NCBI GenBank assembly: GCA_016291655.1
Contig: JAEEYF010000094.1
Span: forward strand, 1 to 64,000
Length of the DNA stretch: 64,000 nucleotides
Source of the DNA: Lachnospiraceae bacterium
Lineage (GTDB): Bacteria; Bacillota; Clostridia; Lachnospirales; Lachnospiraceae
Direction: 5' to 3'
Shown here: positions 35,640 to 45,919 of the stretch, piece by piece
Layout: each line of letters opens with the position of its first letter
How positions within the stretch are numbered: the first letter of the stretch is position 1
The notes under the pieces: model-generated
What the model was told of the DNA's origin: nothing
Databases searched by the model: none
The model's input: only the letters and a program-made list of their open reading frames with translations
Position numbers and translations under genes: made by a program

Positions 35640-36293
35640 ATGTTTGACAAGTTTTTTGTTATGCAGATCGTTTTTTGTATTATCATGGGATACTTTTTCG
35701 GTATCTTTTCATCAGGTTACTTTATCGGAAAGCTCTATCATGTGGATGTAAAATCGCAGGGAAGCGGTAATCTCGGAACAACCAATGTTTTGAGAGTTGT
35801 AGGGCTTAAAGCGGGCATCATCACTTTGGTCATCGATCTTTCAAAGACTTTGATCCCGATGTTGCTTACAAGATATTTGCTTTTCTCGCAATACGAACCC
35901 TTTTCAAACGACAGCCAGCTGCTTGTTCTTTATACGGCACTGGGAGCGGTTTGCGGTCATCTTTTCCCTTTTTATCTGAAATTCAGAGGCGGCAAGGGCA
36001 TTGCCTGCATGGGCGCCTGTATGCTGATATATGACTGGAGACTGGCGGCCATAGGACTTGTGATCTTTCTTTCGATCATTGTCTTTACCAGATATATGTC
36101 CCTTGCATCGCTTACTGCTTCGGTCCTTTTCCCGATATTTGTCGGGATCACTTCCCACGGAAATCTTCACATGATCATAGTTACGTTTTTATTCACAATA
36201 TCAGCGTTCTACAATCATAGACAAAACATTGTAAGACTTATTCATCACAACGAAAACAAGATCACCGTAAAGAAAAAGGAGAGAACGGAATGA
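35640..36293 (+). CDS. plsY: Acyl-phosphate glycerol-3-phosphate acyltransferase PlsY
   Basis: Membrane acyltransferase that starts phospholipid synthesis from acyl phosphate (217 aa). Several hydrophobic segments and the PlsY motifs are visible: SQGSGNLGTTNVLR, PFYLKFRGGKGIA and HRQNIVRLIHHNENKI. ATG 35640 was chosen for its GTAAGGG site; the in-frame ATG at 35607 lies in der. The stop overlaps gpsA (ATGA), pairing two steps of glycerophospholipid synthesis. Confidence 0.95.
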   Translation: MFDKFFVMQIVFCIIMGYFFGIFSSGYFIGKLYHVDVKSQGSGNLGTTNVLRVVGLKAGIITLVIDLSKTLIPMLLTRYLLFSQYEPFSNDSQLLVLYTALGAVCGHLFPFYLKFRGGKGIACMGACMLIYDWRLAAIGLVIFLSIIVFTRYMSLASLTASVLFPIFVGITSHGNLHMIIVTFLFTISAFYNHRQNIVRLIHHNENKITVKKKERTE

Positions 36294-37297
36294 GGATCAC
36301 AGTTATCGGTGCCGGTACATGGGGTACAGCGTTGTCAATCCTTTTGGCTTCCAATCAGCATGAAGTTACTCTTTGGAGCAAGATCGAAAAAGAGATCTTA
36401 TCCATGAAGGAAGACAGAACAAAGATCAGAAATCTTCCGGGCGCGGTAATGCCTGACAGCGTTAAGCTCACCACGGATCTTGACGAAGCGCTTTCGGGAG
36501 ATATCGATATCATAGTAATGGCTACCGCATCCATCTTTATCAGGGAAACCGCAAGGAGCATCGCTCCCCGTATCAAAGACGGTCAGATCATTGTGAATGT
36601 CGCAAAAGGCATAGAAGAGAAAACCTTAAAGACTTTGACCGAAGTGATCTTAGATGAGATACCGAACGGAGAGATATGCGTTCTTTCGGGACCCACGCAT
36701 GCGGAAGAAGTATCGGTGCATATACCTTCTACCATTGTAGTCGGCTCTCATCGCAAGGATGCCGCAGAAAAGATCCAGGATGCTTTCATGACGGATTATT
36801 TCAGGGTGTACACCAGTTCAGATGTACTTGGCATAGAACTTGGCGGCTCTTTAAAAAACGTCATCGCGCTGGCGGCAGGAATTTCCGATGGCTTGGGATT
36901 TGGAGACAATACCAAGGCGGCGCTCATGACTCGCGGAATAGCTGAGATCTCCAGGCTCGGCGTTGAAATGGGCGGGTGTCCGGAGACTTTCTCGGGTCTT
37001 TCGGGAATGGGTGATCTTATGGTTACCTGTACAAGTAATCATTCCAGAAACAGAAACGCCGGCTATCTCATGGGGCAAGGGAAGTCCTGTGAAGCTGCAA
37101 TGGGACTTATCGGACAGACCGTGGAAGGCGTTTACTGTGCTAAGGCAGCTCTTGCACTTTCCAAAAAATACAATATATGCATGCCGATAGTAGAACAGGT
37201 ATGCAAGGTTCTTTTTGAAGATAAATCACCCGCAAAAGCGGTTCATGATCTCTTTACCAGAGACAAGAAGGCCGAGTATGACAATCTGTCCTGGTAG
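36290..37297 (+). CDS. gpsA: Glycerol-3-phosphate dehydrogenase [NAD(P)+]
   Basis: Reduces dihydroxyacetone phosphate to sn-glycerol 3-phosphate for PlsY (335 aa). It has the Rossmann start ITVIGAGTWGTALS, the VNVAKGIEE segment, LSGPTHAEEV, the catalytic-lysine region GGSLKNVIALAAGI and the NTKAALMTRGIAEI helix. Length is standard. It is coupled to plsY by overlap. Confidence 0.97.
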   Translation: MRITVIGAGTWGTALSILLASNQHEVTLWSKIEKEILSMKEDRTKIRNLPGAVMPDSVKLTTDLDEALSGDIDIIVMATASIFIRETARSIAPRIKDGQIIVNVAKGIEEKTLKTLTEVILDEIPNGEICVLSGPTHAEEVSVHIPSTIVVGSHRKDAAEKIQDAFMTDYFRVYTSSDVLGIELGGSLKNVIALAAGISDGLGFGDNTKAALMTRGIAEISRLGVEMGGCPETFSGLSGMGDLMVTCTSNHSRNRNAGYLMGQGKSCEAAMGLIGQTVEGVYCAKAALALSKKYNICMPIVEQVCKVLFEDKSPAKAVHDLFTRDKKAEYDNLSW

Positions 37298-37347
37298 GAA
37301 TGCGATTGAAGGGTGTATTCATTGGGAAAACTTGGGAGGACGGTATT

Positions 37348-38478
37348 ATGAAGGCAAAGATGAAAGCAAAGATCAAAAGAAGACGCAGGATGAGTCCTTT
37401 AAAACGTTTTTTGGTGATATTGGGCTCTGTTGTCGGATGCTTTTTACTGTTGGTCGTGGGCTATGTCATGTATTTCTTTATCAAGTTCGACCGCATAGAG
37501 GACAGGCAGACGCTTGAGACAAATGTAAACGCGAAGTTTGATGCATCGGCGGTCTGCGAGACGGATAAAGAGTATTCTGTAATGAGCTACAATCTTGGCT
37601 TCGGAGCTTACTCCAACACCTTTGATTTCTTTATGGACGGAGGAACTCAGTCCTGGGCCGATTCCGAAAATACCGTATATAAGAACCTTAACGGAGCGCT
37701 GAACAAGATAAAGGTAAGAACTCCGGAGTTTGTATTTCTTCAGGAGGTTGATGAACACTCCACGAGAAGCTATTACATCAATGAATTGGAATTTATCAAT
37801 CTGATCCTTGAGGATTATGATTATACCTATGCATATAATTATTACAAATCTCCGTTTATCATTTATCCCTTTGAGGAGCCTCACGGCACAATAACTTCAG
37901 GTCTTGCAACCTACTCCAAATACGGCATTACGGAGGCTCACAGGAGAAGCCTGCCCATCAGTGACAGTTTTACCAAGGTCATCGATCTTGACAGATGCTA
38001 TTCGGTATCAAGGATCCCCGTAAACAACGGGAAAGAGCTTGTACTTTTCAACGTACATCTTTCCGCCTACGGTTCCGATGAATCCGTCAGAGAAGGACAG
38101 ACGACCATGCTTTTCGGAGAAATGCAGGCCGAATATGAGGCGGGTAATTATGTCATCTGCGGCGGTGATTTCAATCACGATCTGATCTCACCAGAAGGCT
38201 CGGAAGGCTATTCAACATGGGCCTGTCCGTTCCCCAGAAGCGTGATCCCCGAGCATTTTTCGCTTGCCATGGATCTTTTGGGCGAGGAAAACAAGAACAA
38301 GCTTCAAATGACCTGCAGAGACTGCAATGAGCCCTATACAAGGGGACACACCAATGAGTTTATCGTTGACGGTTTCATAGTATCCGACAACGTTTCGGTA
38401 CTTGATTATAAAAACCTGAACACCGGATATATCTATTCGGACCACGAGCCTGTACATATGAAATTTAAGCTTGATTAG
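37348..38478 (+). CDS. Membrane-anchored endonuclease/exonuclease/phosphatase-family protein
   Basis: 376-residue protein with a very basic N-terminus (KAKMKAKIKRRRRM), one membrane segment (about 18-42) and an extracellular EEP domain. The catalytic pattern is intact: MSYNLGFG, FLQEVDEH (Glu), FNVHLSAYG, GGDFNHD (Asp/Asn) and the final SDHEPV (His). Such proteins hydrolyse phosphodiester or phospholipid bonds; the substrate cannot be told. ATG 37348 follows GGGAGGA; an in-frame ATG at 37300 lacks a site. Confidence 0.85.
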   Translation: MKAKMKAKIKRRRRMSPLKRFLVILGSVVGCFLLLVVGYVMYFFIKFDRIEDRQTLETNVNAKFDASAVCETDKEYSVMSYNLGFGAYSNTFDFFMDGGTQSWADSENTVYKNLNGALNKIKVRTPEFVFLQEVDEHSTRSYYINELEFINLILEDYDYTYAYNYYKSPFIIYPFEEPHGTITSGLATYSKYGITEAHRRSLPISDSFTKVIDLDRCYSVSRIPVNNGKELVLFNVHLSAYGSDESVREGQTTMLFGEMQAEYEAGNYVICGGDFNHDLISPEGSEGYSTWACPFPRSVIPEHFSLAMDLLGEENKNKLQMTCRDCNEPYTRGHTNEFIVDGFIVSDNVSVLDYKNLNTGYIYSDHEPVHMKFKLD

Positions 38479-38493
38479 TCGATCGAAGGCACG

Positions 38494-38583
38494 TTGGTTT
38501 TGAATACAAAAAAACCAAAATGCAATTTCAATTATCGGCTTTTTCGTTGTAACGGGGTTGAAAAACGAAAATGCCGATTTTTG
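38494..38583 (+). terminator. Double hairpin terminator region before the MutS-like gene
   Basis: TTGGTTTT / AAAACCAA (38494-38501, 38511-38518) form a small hairpin. A second, longer one pairs ATCGGC plus TTTTCGTT with AACGAAAA plus GCCGAT (38534-38578, one bulge) and is followed by TTTTGG. T-rich ends on both strands could allow two-way termination. Confidence 0.6.
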
Positions 38584-38631
38584 GTTATCGTATGTGATAA
38601 TGATAAATAATAACGTCATAAGGGAGACACC

Positions 38632-40323
38632 ATGGAAATATTGTATTTTATAGGGGCAGCTTTTATATTTCTGCTTGTAAAGAATATATATGACAACATA
38701 AGAAACAACAAAAAGATATACAACGCGATCAAAAGAGAATACGGCAGACTGAGCGATGACGAGGATATGGATGATCGTTATGTTGATTACGGTCATGATT
38801 ATTTTGAGTATAAGAGCAATGAGAAGGAAGGCTTTGTTATAGACGATATCACCGCAAACGATATCGACCTGGACTACATTTTTCTTAAAACAGACAAGAC
38901 CGCTTCCGGTGCAGGTTCTGCTTGTTACTATAACCTTTTGAGGACTCCGGTTTTTGATGAAAAGGAAATAGAACGCAGGGAGAAGATGATCTCTTATTTC
39001 TCATCAAACGAAGCACGTCGCATAGCAGTCCAAAAGGCACTTTCAAAGATGCCTAAGAAAAACCGTTTTTCCGTATATGCCGCATTGGAAACCTTTGTTA
39101 ACGGTAAGAGCCAAAACGTGCTTGCGCTGTATCTTAACATATTGCTCCTTATAGCTTCCGTTGTGTTTACCATCGTTGTAAATTCAGCCGCATCAATTCT
39201 TTTTCCCGTTGCGGTGATCATTTACAACATAGTTACTTACTACACGCAGAAATACAAGACGGACGGCTACATCTACAACATGAAGATACTGATCTCGATG
39301 ATCAATGCCGGAACAGATGTTTTGAAAAATTGTCCCCCTGAATTAGAGGACGAGGCAGATCGTTTAAGAAGCAGTCTTTCGGGACTTAAAAAGCTTAAAA
39401 AGGCAGCATGGGCGATCAAAACCGATGTTAAGCAGGACATAATGGCAATCCTTTTGGACTATGCAAATCTTCTTTTGCATCTTGATATCATTTCACTCAA
39501 CAATGCCATCAACTGTGCGGGTAAAGAAGTTGACAGCATTTTATCCTTATATTCCGAAGTGGGTTTCTTTGATTCCATGATCTGCATAGGAAGTCTAAGA
39601 GCGGGGACTAAGCCATGGTGCATTCCGACACTTACAAAAGAAGGGGTGCCCGGGTTGAAATTCACCAAAGCATGTCACTTTCTGCTTTCAGATCCCGTTT
39701 CCTCGGATATTGATACCAAAAAGCATATTCTGCTTACCGGTTCAAATGCATCGGGAAAATCCACATTTCTTAAGACAGTGGCACTAAACGCCCTGTTTGC
39801 ACAAACTGTTCATACATGTTTTGCGGAAAGCTACAGCGGCTCTTATTTCAAGGTCATCACAAGCATGTCGCTTTCCGATGATATCATAGCGGGTGAGAGT
39901 TATTACATCACCGAGATCAAGGCATTAAAGCGTATCATGGACAATAATGACGAAACGCCGGTCCTTTGCTTTGCGGATGAGATACTGAGAGGAACCAATA
40001 CGGTTGAACGTATTGCGGCTTCGACCTCGGCTCTTTGCTATCTGGCATCTCAGAACAAGCTGGTGTTTGCTGCCACACATGATATTGAACTCACGACTCT
40101 CTTGAAGGATATATATGAAAATTATCATTTCTCGGAGAGTATGGATGAGAACGGAGACATATGCTTTGATTATCTTTTAAAGTCCGGTCCTTCCACAACG
40201 AGAAACGCCATATTGATGCTTAAAGCATATGGCTATGCGGATGAGATCACGGACAAGGCAACTGCCATGGCCGAGGATTTTGTTAAGACGGGCGCATGGC
40301 GAAACTTGGAGGCAAATATATAA
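38632..40323 (+). CDS. Membrane-anchored MutS-like ATPase
   Basis: 563-residue protein with a MutS-type ATPase at its C-terminus: Walker A GSNASGKSTF (370-379), the signature loop around SMSLSDDIIAGESYYITEIK, Walker B VLCFADEILRGTN (D449, E450) and ATHD. The mismatch-recognition and connector domains are absent. Instead there is an N-terminal hydrophobic segment (about 3-17) and a hydrophobic pair at about 163-207, so it is probably a membrane protein. Similar membrane MutS-like proteins exist in Firmicutes without a known role. It is coupled to true mutS by a one-base overlap. A GGGAG site precedes the ATG. Confidence 0.85.
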   Translation: MEILYFIGAAFIFLLVKNIYDNIRNNKKIYNAIKREYGRLSDDEDMDDRYVDYGHDYFEYKSNEKEGFVIDDITANDIDLDYIFLKTDKTASGAGSACYYNLLRTPVFDEKEIERREKMISYFSSNEARRIAVQKALSKMPKKNRFSVYAALETFVNGKSQNVLALYLNILLLIASVVFTIVVNSAASILFPVAVIIYNIVTYYTQKYKTDGYIYNMKILISMINAGTDVLKNCPPELEDEADRLRSSLSGLKKLKKAAWAIKTDVKQDIMAILLDYANLLLHLDIISLNNAINCAGKEVDSILSLYSEVGFFDSMICIGSLRAGTKPWCIPTLTKEGVPGLKFTKACHFLLSDPVSSDIDTKKHILLTGSNASGKSTFLKTVALNALFAQTVHTCFAESYSGSYFKVITSMSLSDDIIAGESYYITEIKALKRIMDNNDETPVLCFADEILRGTNTVERIAASTSALCYLASQNKLVFAATHDIELTTLLKDIYENYHFSESMDENGDICFDYLLKSGPSTTRNAILMLKAYGYADEITDKATAMAEDFVKTGAWRNLEANI

Positions 40324-43016
40324 TGGATATCAATCAGGCGGATGTTTCGCCTATGATGGCGAAGTATCTTGAAACAAAAGCTCTGTACAGTGACTGCATA
40401 CTGTTTTACAGGCTCGGGGATTTCTATGAAATGTTCTTTGATGATGCGATCACGGCTTCACGAGAACTGGAACTCACGCTGACCGGAAAGGCTTGCGGTC
40501 TTCAGGATAGAGCACCCATGTGCGGCATTCCTTATCACGCGGTGGACACTTATCTTGACAGACTTGTAAATAAAGGCTACAAAGTGGCTATATGTGAGCA
40601 GACCGAGGATCCGAAACAGGCCAAGGGGCTTGTTAAAAGAGAGGTTACGAGGATCGTTACTCCCGGAACCAATTTAAAGACTTCCGAAGGAAATGACGCA
40701 TCTCATAATTATCTTATGAGCATAGTTTATGTGGACGGAGCTTTCGGACTTTCTACCGCGGACGTTTCCACCGGCGATTTTCTTGTTACGGAAGTCGGAA
40801 CAGTGGCAGAGGCATTGGATGAGATCACAAGGTTTTCACCTTCGGAGATCATATGCAATTCATCCTGCATAGTGTCGGGGCTGGATCTGGAAGGGCTTAA
40901 AGAAAGAATGAACATTTTCATTTCCGTTCTCGAAGATTACGGATTCAGCGAGGAAGAAAGCGAAAAAGCGCTGGAAATGCATTTTGGTGACAGGAAAGAA
41001 AACTGTTCGATCACGGGCATACCGATCGGAAGGCTTGCGGCAGGAGGTTTGTTAAAGTATCTTTTTGATACTCAGAAAAACTCCCTGCTTCACATTACCC
41101 GCCTTGAACAATACTTTGTCGGCAGGTACATGATAATCGACAACTCCACAAGAAGGAACCTTGAACTTACCGAAACCATGAGGGAAAAGAACAAAAGAGG
41201 TTCTCTTTTTGGCGTGCTGGATAAGACCAAGACAGCCATGGGCGGCAGATTATTAAAGAATTTCATAGAGCAGCCGTTGATTAAGAAGAACGAGATCAAT
41301 GAACGACTCGATGCTGTTCAGGAACTAAACGATAACGCGATCGGCAGAGAAGAGATGATGGAATATCTTGATGCCATCTATGATCTGGAAAGGCTGATGA
41401 GCAAAGTGTCATACAGATCTGCCAATCCAAGGGACATGATCGCTCTTTGTTCTTCTCTGAAGATGCTGCCTTACATAAAAAGGATCATAGCGGAGTTCAA
41501 AGCGGATCTGTGGAAAAAGCAAACAGAGGAAATAGATGAACTCAGGGATCTGGCCGATCTTATAGATTCGTGCATAGCCGAAGAGCCGCCCTTGCAGATC
41601 AAAGAAGGCGGCATTATAAAGACCGGCTACAATGAAGAAGTTGACAGGCTGCGTTCTGCCAAAACCGACGGCAAAGTATGGTTGATGCAGTTGGAGACCA
41701 AGGCTAAAGAAGAAACGGGTATCAAGAATCTTAAGATAAAGTACAATCGTGTGTTCGGATACTATTTTGAAGTCACAAATTCTTTTAAGGAAATGGTCCC
41801 TCCCGACTGGATCAGAAAGCAGACGCTGGCGGGAGCGGAAAGGTACACCAACGAAGAACTTAAAAAGATCGAGGAAGACATCCTTGGAGCAGAGGACAAA
41901 CTGTTTTCACTGGAATACAATCTTTTCGACGATCTCCGCGACAAGGTGGCTGCGGAAGTCACAAGGATACAGCAGTCTGCGAGAGCTGTTGCCTATATAG
42001 ACGTTATATGCTCGCTGTCAAAGGTTTCTCAGTCTCATTCCTATGTGCGTCCCGAGATCACGGATGACGGCTGTATTATGATAAAGGGCGGCAGACATCC
42101 GGTTGTTGAGCAGATGCTGGTGAATGACATGTTCATTGACAATGACACTTTTCTTGACAACAATGAGCATCGCATATCTATTATTACCGGACCCAATATG
42201 GCCGGAAAATCCACCTATATGCGTCAAACTGCCCTGATCGTACTCATGGCACAGCTCGGATCCTTTGTACCTGCAACCGCTGCAAAGATCGGCATATGCG
42301 ACAGGATATTTACCAGAGTCGGCGCTTCTGACGACCTTGCCAGCGGTCAGTCCACGTTCATGGTAGAGATGAATGAAGTTGCAAACATATTAAAAAATGC
42401 CACAAAAAAGAGCCTGTTGATCCTGGATGAGATCGGCAGAGGCACCAGTACATATGACGGCCTCAGTATCGCCTGGGCGGTGGTGGAGCATATAGCCGAT
42501 ACCAAGAAACTTGGAGCAAAGGCTTTATTTGCCACGCATTATCACGAGCTCACCGAGCTTGAAGGCAGGCTGAAAGGCGTTAACAACTATTGCATAGCCG
42601 TAAAAGAACAAGGTGAAAGCATAATCTTCTTAAGAAAGATCATTAAAGGCGGAGCAGACAAGAGCTACGGAATTCAGGTCGCAAGACTTGCGGGACTGCC
42701 TGAGGAGGTACTTAAGAGAGCCTCCGAGATCTCCGACGAGCTGGTTAAAAACGATATAATTTCCGAGGACATCTTCGACGAAGCTCTTCATGCCGAAAAG
42801 AAGCCCAAGAAAGAGAAGAAGAACGACGATCATATGGAAGGTCAGTTATCCTTCTTTGAAGAACCACCCGAGGACAAACCCGTTCCCGTGTCGGAGCCTG
42901 TGTTCTCACCCAAATATAAAAACGTTATTGATGAATTGCTTGCTTTGAACGTTCAAACCATGACACCCCTTGACGCACTTAACGTGCTTTACAGACTTAA
43001 GGAAAAATGCAGATGA
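40323..43016 (+). CDS. mutS: DNA mismatch repair protein MutS
   Basis: Mismatch sensor (897 aa). The N-terminal mismatch-binding domain shows SDCILFYRLGDFYEMFFDDA (MutS Phe-x-Glu type) and GIPYHAVDTYLDRL. Lever/clamp domains are followed by the ATPase with GPNMAGKSTYMRQ, ASDDLASGQSTFMVEM, LILDEIGRGTSTYDG and ATHYHELTEL. A charged linker and a beta-clamp/MutL tail end the protein. ATG 40323 follows GGAGG; the in-frame ATG at 40296 is inside the preceding gene. Coupled to mutL by ATGA overlap. Confidence 0.98.
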   Translation: MDINQADVSPMMAKYLETKALYSDCILFYRLGDFYEMFFDDAITASRELELTLTGKACGLQDRAPMCGIPYHAVDTYLDRLVNKGYKVAICEQTEDPKQAKGLVKREVTRIVTPGTNLKTSEGNDASHNYLMSIVYVDGAFGLSTADVSTGDFLVTEVGTVAEALDEITRFSPSEIICNSSCIVSGLDLEGLKERMNIFISVLEDYGFSEEESEKALEMHFGDRKENCSITGIPIGRLAAGGLLKYLFDTQKNSLLHITRLEQYFVGRYMIIDNSTRRNLELTETMREKNKRGSLFGVLDKTKTAMGGRLLKNFIEQPLIKKNEINERLDAVQELNDNAIGREEMMEYLDAIYDLERLMSKVSYRSANPRDMIALCSSLKMLPYIKRIIAEFKADLWKKQTEEIDELRDLADLIDSCIAEEPPLQIKEGGIIKTGYNEEVDRLRSAKTDGKVWLMQLETKAKEETGIKNLKIKYNRVFGYYFEVTNSFKEMVPPDWIRKQTLAGAERYTNEELKKIEEDILGAEDKLFSLEYNLFDDLRDKVAAEVTRIQQSARAVAYIDVICSLSKVSQSHSYVRPEITDDGCIMIKGGRHPVVEQMLVNDMFIDNDTFLDNNEHRISIITGPNMAGKSTYMRQTALIVLMAQLGSFVPATAAKIGICDRIFTRVGASDDLASGQSTFMVEMNEVANILKNATKKSLLILDEIGRGTSTYDGLSIAWAVVEHIADTKKLGAKALFATHYHELTELEGRLKGVNNYCIAVKEQGESIIFLRKIIKGGADKSYGIQVARLAGLPEEVLKRASEISDELVKNDIISEDIFDEALHAEKKPKKEKKNDDHMEGQLSFFEEPPEDKPVPVSEPVFSPKYKNVIDELLALNVQTMTPLDALNVLYRLKEKCR

Positions 43017-44983
43017 TCACAGTACTTGACAAGATTACAATTGACCAGATCGCAGCAGGAGAGGTTATCGAAAGACCTTCCTCGGTGGTAAAAGAGCTTA
43101 CCGAAAATGCATTGGATGCGGGAGCCACTGCGATCACGATAGAATTTAAAGAGGGCGGCTTGTCGCTGATACGCATTACCGACAACGGATGCGGCATCGT
43201 ATCCTCGGAAGTAAAAACTGCCTTTTTGAGACATGCAACAAGCAAGATCCGTAATGCCTCCGACCTCATGAAGCTCACAAGCCTCGGGTTCAGAGGAGAA
43301 GCACTTTCCAGTATCGCCAGCATCGCCAAGGTTGAGGTACTGACAAAGACGGCCGAAGCTTTTACCGGAACGAGATATGTGATCGAGGGCGGAGAAGATA
43401 AAGCCTTTGAAGAAGTTGCCTGTCCCAACGGTACCACTTTTTTGGTAAAGGATATATTTTTCAACACTCCCGTAAGACGAAAGTTTCTTAAATCCGCTTC
43501 GACGGAAGCGGGCTATATATGCGAGGTGGTCGAAAAACTTGCACTGAGCCATACGGACATATCCTTTAAGCTCATCGGAAACGGCAGGATCATCCTCCAC
43601 ACCACGGGAAAAGGAAAGCTGCAGGATGACTTCCTTGAGCTTTACGGCCTTGATATAGCAAAAGCGCTTGTAAACATTTCAGAGGTGAGCGAGGATACGG
43701 GCATATCCATAAGCGGCGTTGTTGCCAAGCCCTACATATCAAGAGGAAATCGCGAGCTGGAAGCGTTCTTCGTAAACGGAAGATTTGTCAGATCCAAGGT
43801 GGTTGCAAACGCTCTCGAAGATGCATATAAAGGCTATATGATGGGGCATAGTTATCCGGTGGCCGCAATCTATATAGACACTCCCACGGAGTTTATCGAT
43901 GTCAATGTGCATCCTTCAAAGCTTGAACTCCGTTTTTCGGATAACGACATCATATATAAACTGGTTTATAAAGCAGTAAGAGATGCTCTTACGGGCAAGA
44001 ATATGATCGTCAGCAACATTCTTAAAGATGAAAAAGAGGTTGTTGAAGAGAAGAAGTTAAAGATGGAGGCACTTAATTCGGTGCACATTCCGGAACCCTT
44101 TGAGACAAGGCCTCCCAAGGAGGTCATTCCCGTATCCGCAGTGGCTCCCGGACCGGCTGAGATCAAGAAACCGGAGATATTGAACGAGTATTCCGAGAAA
44201 ATTGCAACTCCCGTAACTTCCGTAGATTCGGCAACTCCCGCACCTGTTGAAAGGGTTATCAAAGAAGAACCGATCCATGATTGCGTTGTTAAACCTGTTC
44301 CGCAAAGCTACGAAGAGGCGATAAAACAGATCACGGAGTCCGCAGTTCCCATCACCGATGTAAAGCAGGAGGTTCTGCCGCTTGATCTTTACAAGGATAA
44401 CAAGGAAGATTTCAGACTTGTCGGACAGGTGTTTAAAACCTATTGGATCGTCGAAAAGGGAGATACCGTTTTCATGATCGATCAGCATGCTGCTCATGAG
44501 AAAGTGCTTTTTGAAAAGACAATGAAAAAAATCCGGGCAAAGGAACAGTTTCTTTCTCAGACTATCCTTCCTCCCGCTGTCATTTCCCTTTCCATGAGAG
44601 AAGCTGAATGCCTGATAAAGAATATGTCTGTTTTCCAAAAACTCGGCTTTGAACTTGAAGAGTTCGGACCTCGTGAATTCAAGGTTACGGGAGTTCCCGC
44701 CGAGCTGGTTGACATTGATTACGAAGTATTGTTCAAAGAAGTTCTGGACGATCTGCTTAGCGGAAGAGAAGCCAACAGTCCGGAGACAATGCTCGACCGT
44801 GTTGCAACCATATCCTGTAAGGCTGCCATTAAGGGGAACAATTTCATTACCTTTGAGGAAGCGGATCAATTGATACATGATATGTTTGAACTTGAAGATC
44901 CTTATCATTGTCCTCACGGCAGGCCTACAACAATATCCATGACCAAAGCGGATATGGATAAAAGATTCAAGAGAGTACTTTGA
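43013..44983 (+). CDS. mutL: DNA mismatch repair endonuclease MutL
   Basis: GHKL ATPase plus nuclease (656 aa). The ATPase has ELTENALDAGATAI, DNGCGI and GFRGEALSSIASIAKVE. A Pro/Glu-rich linker (about 345-455) leads to the C-terminal endonuclease with DQHAAHEKVLFE, fitting the active DQHA-x2-E-x4-E metal motif, and the CPHGRPT motif. This indicates methyl-independent mismatch repair with nicking by MutL. ATG 43013 has TAAGGA at a proper distance; ATG 43007 is too close. Confidence 0.97.
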   Translation: MITVLDKITIDQIAAGEVIERPSSVVKELTENALDAGATAITIEFKEGGLSLIRITDNGCGIVSSEVKTAFLRHATSKIRNASDLMKLTSLGFRGEALSSIASIAKVEVLTKTAEAFTGTRYVIEGGEDKAFEEVACPNGTTFLVKDIFFNTPVRRKFLKSASTEAGYICEVVEKLALSHTDISFKLIGNGRIILHTTGKGKLQDDFLELYGLDIAKALVNISEVSEDTGISISGVVAKPYISRGNRELEAFFVNGRFVRSKVVANALEDAYKGYMMGHSYPVAAIYIDTPTEFIDVNVHPSKLELRFSDNDIIYKLVYKAVRDALTGKNMIVSNILKDEKEVVEEKKLKMEALNSVHIPEPFETRPPKEVIPVSAVAPGPAEIKKPEILNEYSEKIATPVTSVDSATPAPVERVIKEEPIHDCVVKPVPQSYEEAIKQITESAVPITDVKQEVLPLDLYKDNKEDFRLVGQVFKTYWIVEKGDTVFMIDQHAAHEKVLFEKTMKKIRAKEQFLSQTILPPAVISLSMREAECLIKNMSVFQKLGFELEEFGPREFKVTGVPAELVDIDYEVLFKEVLDDLLSGREANSPETMLDRVATISCKAAIKGNNFITFEEADQLIHDMFELEDPYHCPHGRPTTISMTKADMDKRFKRVL

Positions 44984-45909
44984 TGAATAACAAACTGGTT
45001 ATAATTGCGGGTCCGACCGCTGTCGGAAAGACAAAGATATCGATCGAACTTGCCAAAAAAATATCCGGAGAGATCATATCCGCAGATTCCATGCAGGTTT
45101 ATAAGGGAATGGATATCGGAACGGCCAAGATCAGGCCTGAAGAGATGCAGGGCATACCGCATCATCTGATCGATATTCTTGATCCCTTAGAGGATTTTAA
45201 TGTGGTGGAATTTGCAAAACGGTCCAAGGAAGCCTTGCTGAATATTCAAAGTCGTGGTAAAATACCGATTTTGGTCGGCGGAACAGGTTTTTACATTCAA
45301 TCTGTGCTGTATGATATCGATTTTACCGAAAACGATAATGATCCCGCATACAGACATGAACTTGAAGAAGAAGCACGAATTAAAGGCGGAGACGTCCTCC
45401 ATGAGAGATTGAAGGAGATCGACCCGAAAGCCGCCGAGGCCATTCATCCGAATAACATCAAGCGCGTTATCAGAGCTCTGGAATTCTACGAAAAAAGTAA
45501 AGGTAAAATTTCGGACCATAACAAGGAACAGCGTGCTAAAAAGTCCCCATATGACTTTAAGTATTTCGCCCTGATCAATGACAGGTCTCAGATCTATTCA
45601 AACATTGAAAAAAGGGTAGACATGATGCTCGAAGAAGGTCTGGTGGACGAAGTAAAAGGACTGCTGGATCGCGGCGTCGGACGGGACAGAGTTTCCATGC
45701 AGGGCTTAGGCTACAAAGAGATCGCAGCCTATCTTGCAAACGAGATCAGTCTGGAGGAAGCTGTTTATATTTTAAAGAGAGACACCAGACATTTTGCCAA
45801 AAGGCAGATCACCTGGTTAAAACGTGAACCTGATGTTATCTGGTTTGATAAAAGCCTGATGTCGGAAAACGAGATTACGGATAGGATGATAAGTCTTATC
45901 TCGGATTAA
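44983..45909 (+). CDS. miaA: tRNA dimethylallyltransferase MiaA
   Basis: Adds a dimethylallyl group to A37 of tRNAs reading UNN codons (308 aa). It has the P-loop AGPTAVGKTKISI, SADSMQVYKGMDIGTAK, PHHLIDILDP, VGGTGFYIQSVL and the C-terminal QGLGYKEIAAYL and FAKRQITWLKRE. The ATG overlaps the mutL stop by one base, giving the conserved mutS-mutL-miaA order. Confidence 0.97.
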   Translation: MNNKLVIIAGPTAVGKTKISIELAKKISGEIISADSMQVYKGMDIGTAKIRPEEMQGIPHHLIDILDPLEDFNVVEFAKRSKEALLNIQSRGKIPILVGGTGFYIQSVLYDIDFTENDNDPAYRHELEEEARIKGGDVLHERLKEIDPKAAEAIHPNNIKRVIRALEFYEKSKGKISDHNKEQRAKKSPYDFKYFALINDRSQIYSNIEKRVDMMLEEGLVDEVKGLLDRGVGRDRVSMQGLGYKEIAAYLANEISLEEAVYILKRDTRHFAKRQITWLKREPDVIWFDKSLMSENEITDRMISLISD

Positions 45910-45919
45910 CGGAGTAAAA

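Noticed and set aside
44057..44917. 286-codon open frame on the - strand opposite mutL
   Set aside because: Shadow of the mutL frame; Cys/Phe/Arg-rich composition unlike real genes here and no ribosome site.
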